Below are positions 62,077-64,000 of a stretch of DNA of 64,000 nucleotides, piece after piece. Source of the DNA: Dasania phycosphaerae (GTDB lineage Bacteria; Pseudomonadota; Gammaproteobacteria; Pseudomonadales; Dasaniaceae). The translations under genes and the position numbers were made by a program. Numbering within the stretch: the first letter of the stretch is position 1; every line of letters starts with the position of its first letter. The DNA lies in assembly GCF_026891035.1 (NCBI RefSeq), contig NZ_JAPTGG010000014.1:32500-96499 (forward strand), given 5' to 3'. Under the pieces are notes generated by a model, which was given only the letters and a program-made list of their open reading frames with translations, was not told the DNA's origin and ran no database searches.

Positions 62077-62961
62077 ATGATACAAAGCACTGCTTTATTA
62101 CCGGCCAAGCTGGGTTCTGGTTATGGGATTTATTTTGCCGGTTTGGCGATAGTTGCTAATGTCGCTTTTGATACGGTGATTAAATATGTATTAGCGTATT
62201 TGCCTGTATTAGAGGTAAATTTTTTACGTTGGTTGATAGGTGGAATCATTTTATTACCCTTGGCCTATAGATATGGCTGGTGGCGAGGTTTTAGTATAAC
62301 TGGCATACATGGTATTCGTATGTTGCTAAATCTTGTTGGCGCAGGTAGCTTTTTTTATACCCTTTCTCAGCTGTCATTGTCTTTGACTGTGGCAATATTT
62401 TTTTTAGAACCGCTGTTTTCTATAGTATTTGCCCGCTTACTTTTTCAGGAGCATAACCCTATTCGCCGCTATATAGCGGTGGTCGTAGGTTTCATTGGTG
62501 TAATCCTCATGCTGGATATAGGCCCTGTGGCTATAGGCACTGAGCCACAGCCCATAGCGTGGCTGCCAGTGTTATTGGGGCTAGTCGGGGCGGCCAGCTG
62601 GGGGTTGATGAATGTACTAACTCGACATTATGGCCGTGATATTTCTTCGGGGGTGTTGATGTTTTGGCTGGCGGTATTAACCGCTATAGGGCTTGCACCC
62701 CTTGCTTGGATGGTATGGCAAACACCATCGCTGCTGCAGATTGCTTTAATTTCCTTAGCTGCCGTATTCGGCTCCTTGTATAACTTTAGCTGGGCTCAGG
62801 CTTTTAAAACGGTTTCGGTAGCTACTTTAGCAGCCGTTTTTAATTTGTATTTGCCTTTGGCAGCCTTAGCGGGCTGGTTATTTTTTGCTGAATTAATGAG
62901 CCTGCAGATGATTGCTGGCGCAGTAATGGTGGTTATGGCTATGATAGTTGCTTGTTATTAG
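62077..62961 (+). CDS. EamA/DMT superfamily transporter
   Basis: 294 residues, ten membrane helices in two EamA repeats (FDTVIKYVLAYLPVLEVNFLRWLIGGIILLPLAYRYGWW; second repeat WLPVLLGLVGAASWGLMNVLTRHYGRDISSGVLMFWLAV). Likely exports or imports a metabolite or amino acid. Last gene of the plus-strand accessory run before greB. Confidence 0.9.
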   Translation: MIQSTALLPAKLGSGYGIYFAGLAIVANVAFDTVIKYVLAYLPVLEVNFLRWLIGGIILLPLAYRYGWWRGFSITGIHGIRMLLNLVGAGSFFYTLSQLSLSLTVAIFFLEPLFSIVFARLLFQEHNPIRRYIAVVVGFIGVILMLDIGPVAIGTEPQPIAWLPVLLGLVGAASWGLMNVLTRHYGRDISSGVLMFWLAVLTAIGLAPLAWMVWQTPSLLQIALISLAAVFGSLYNFSWAQAFKTVSVATLAAVFNLYLPLAALAGWLFFAELMSLQMIAGAVMVVMAMIVACY

Positions 62962-62998
62962 CGGCTAGGCGATTATGCGCTAAAGGTTGCGCTTATTT

Positions 62999-63508
62999 TT
63001 AAGACTGTGGTGGGGTATAGCTTACCGCCACTATATATAAGTCTCTTTCACCTTCCGGTGTTTTGAAGATGACTTCGTCATCTATGCTTTTGCCTAATAA
63101 AGCCCGCGCTAGCGGCGAGTCCATACTCAGTTTGTTTTGGCTTAAATCAAACTCATCGGGGCCTACGATGCGGTAGGTGTTTTCCTTACCCTGTTCATCT
63201 TCAACCGTGACCCAGGCACCAAAAAAAACTTTGCTTTGGTCGCTGGGCTTGTCGTGTATTACTTTTAAGTTTTCTAGGCGGTTGGTTAAAAAACGTACCC
63301 GGCTATCAATTTCGCGCAAGCGCTTTTTGCCGTATATATAATCACCGTTTTCAGAGCGGTCACCATTTTTAGCCGCCTCATGTACTACCGAGGTCACTTG
63401 CGGGCGCTCTATCTTCCAAAGTTGAAACACCTCATCGCGCATGGCTTTTTCACCTTCGGGGGTGATGTAAAACGAGCCTTTGGGGCGGGGTGGGCGGTAA
63501 CGTGACAT
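62999..63508 (-). CDS. greB: Transcription elongation factor GreB
   Basis: 169 residues. N-terminal coiled coil with the acidic tip motif AAKNGDRSENGDYIYGKKRLREIDSRVRFLTNRLENL, and C-terminal FKBP-like domain with FGAWVTVEDEQGKENTYRIVGPDEFD and MDSPLARALLGKSIDDEVIFKTPEGE. It stimulates transcript cleavage by backtracked RNA polymerase. The start at 63508 (SRYRPPRPKGSFYITPEG) is the family N-terminus. Confidence 0.96.
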   Translation of the reverse strand: MSRYRPPRPKGSFYITPEGEKAMRDEVFQLWKIERPQVTSVVHEAAKNGDRSENGDYIYGKKRLREIDSRVRFLTNRLENLKVIHDKPSDQSKVFFGAWVTVEDEQGKENTYRIVGPDEFDLSQNKLSMDSPLARALLGKSIDDEVIFKTPEGERDLYIVAVSYTPPQS

Positions 63509-63622
63509 AGCAATTATTAACTTAAAGAGCCCAAAGTTGGGGCGGGTTGTGTTGCGCTTATTATTAGAAAGCGATGAGTGCTTGTAAAGCTTTTACTGTG
63601 GTGGTGGGTATACGGTAGGGTG
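63509..63622. other. greB upstream region
   Basis: No gene seen. Part of the 492 bases between greB and the right edge; the remainder is the repeat element at 63623-63797 and 203 bases of AT-rich sequence ending at a palindrome and at the edge of the window. Confidence 0.4.
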
Positions 63623-63797
63623 GGAAGCAAGGTAGCTGCCTGCAAGACACGCCGTGAATATGTCCCTATACCCAAAGCACTCGCTACGCTCATGGGGCAG
63701 GCTCTACCCAAAGCACTCGCACGCTCATGGGGCAGGCCCTAGGCTAGGCGCTGGCATCCATGCCAGCGACTGTCTTGCAAACAGCTACCTTGCTTCC
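63623..63797. repeat. MITE-like element with 27-bp imperfect terminal inverted repeats
   Basis: Left end 63623-63649 and right end 63771-63797 are inverted copies that differ at only two adjacent positions: a 16-bp perfect block (GGAAGCAAGGTAGCTG with its complement) plus a 9-bp block (TGCAAGACA/TGTCTTGCA). Inside lie a tandem repeat (63670-63740) and a 20-bp palindrome CGCTGGCAT-CC-ATGCCAGCG (63749-63768). No coding capacity, no transposase. Non-autonomous miniature transposon or extragenic palindromic element; I saw no second copy in this window. Confidence 0.8.
63670..63740. repeat. Tandem direct repeat inside the element (36 + 35 bp)
   Basis: Two adjacent copies, 63670-63705 and 63706-63740, differ by one inserted base (CGCTACGC versus CGCACGC) and one substitution near the end (GGCTCT versus GGCCCT). 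Both begin ACCCAAAGCACTCGC and contain GCTCATGGGGCAGG. There are no spacers, so it is not a CRISPR array. The unit looks like a slippage duplication within the element. Confidence 0.9.
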
Positions 63798-63919
63798 TTG
63801 CATATCGCGCTTCGTAAGGGGGGGTAAAAAAATAAGATTAAATAAGAGGGCAGTGTTAAATTGTTGGGGCTTAGTAAGCGCCGCATCAACCACACCTATA
63901 TTTCCTCGCTGATCTGATA

Positions 63920-63939
63920 TTGCAAATAGTTATTTGCAA
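63920..63939. promoter_or_regulatory. Perfect palindrome, possible operator
   Basis: TTGCAAATA-GT-TATTTGCAA: two 9-base inverted arms around a 2-base centre. Size and symmetry are those of an operator for a dimeric helix-turn-helix regulator. The controlled gene would begin beyond the right edge. A smaller inverted repeat (GGTTCA/TGAACC) lies about 35 bases further right. Confidence 0.4.
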
Positions 63940-64000
63940 AGATTAGCGGGCCATTTTATAGTTATTTTCGGTTCAGGATGAACCTACTGCAAGGAAGGTA

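Noticed and set aside
63517..63711. 64-residue open frame on the minus strand at the right end
   Set aside because: It runs into the repeat element, has no recognisable features and no clear ribosome site.
63670..63740. Two tandem repeat units that could suggest a CRISPR array
   Set aside because: Only two copies, directly adjacent, without spacers, and no cas genes in the window.
1..64000. tRNA, rRNA, integrase, transposase and prophage genes
   Set aside because: Looked for and not seen; the accessory region at 45-63 kb has no visible integration boundary, so I do not call it a genomic island.

Overview
The window looks like chromosomal DNA of a marine gammaproteobacterium, probably near the Cellvibrionales (Spongiibacteraceae/Halieaceae-like). 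That placement is an inference: it rests on gammaproteobacterial core genes (bamC, rsmJ, rapA, rdgC, hda, greB, an FklB-type PPIase, an AlgP-like histone mimic), two large TonB-dependent receptors, and a gene order around purN-purM-DUF2066-PerM-hda like that of Pseudomonas relatives. I see no rRNA, tRNA, CRISPR array, prophage or transposase gene. Left part (1-31.7 kb) is mostly housekeeping: the E1-alpha subunit of branched-chain 2-oxoacid dehydrogenase (cut by the left edge), a macrodomain protein, a DUF1631 protein, dapA-bamC-MBL hydrolase, a lipid A-type acyltransferase, then a compact signalling group (PilZ protein, divergent class III nucleotide cyclase, HD-type phosphodiesterase), rsmJ, a Lys/Ala-rich histone-like protein, an SOS-controlled dinB with a clear LexA box, rapA, an unusual glycoside hydrolase-like/LPS kinase-like fusion, arfB, an Atm1-type ABC exporter, fklB, rdgC, a GAF-GGDEF diguanylate cyclase, a PilH-like receiver and a MATE exporter. 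Middle part (31.7-43.9 kb): a LuxR regulator divergent from a TonB-dependent receptor, an NhaC antiporter and an acetylpolyamine amidohydrolase-like deacetylase (a possible polyamine-conjugate uptake locus), then purM-purN-DUF3108 opposite DUF2066-PerM-hda-NUDIX. Right part (44-63 kb) is accessory and the most interesting: a TPR-sulfotransferase, a second TonB receptor, and divergent from it a long same-strand set: aldehyde dehydrogenase, Tat-exported small subunit plus GMC oxidoreductase, exported RidA, acetolactate synthase-like ThDP enzyme, cytoplasmic RidA, M20 amidohydrolase translationally coupled to a CobW-type metallochaperone, LysR regulator, two paralogous MFS transporters, a GST and an EamA transporter. 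I read this as a catabolic system for an unidentified, probably amide-linked nitrogenous substrate that enters by the TonB receptor. The window ends with greB and, beyond it, a 175-bp MITE-like element with 27-bp inverted ends. Several starts were moved inward from the longest open frame (macrodomain gene, dapA, dinB, the FLxxGGxVxEI protein, the GMC gene, exported RidA) using ribosome sites, the LexA box or family N-termini.
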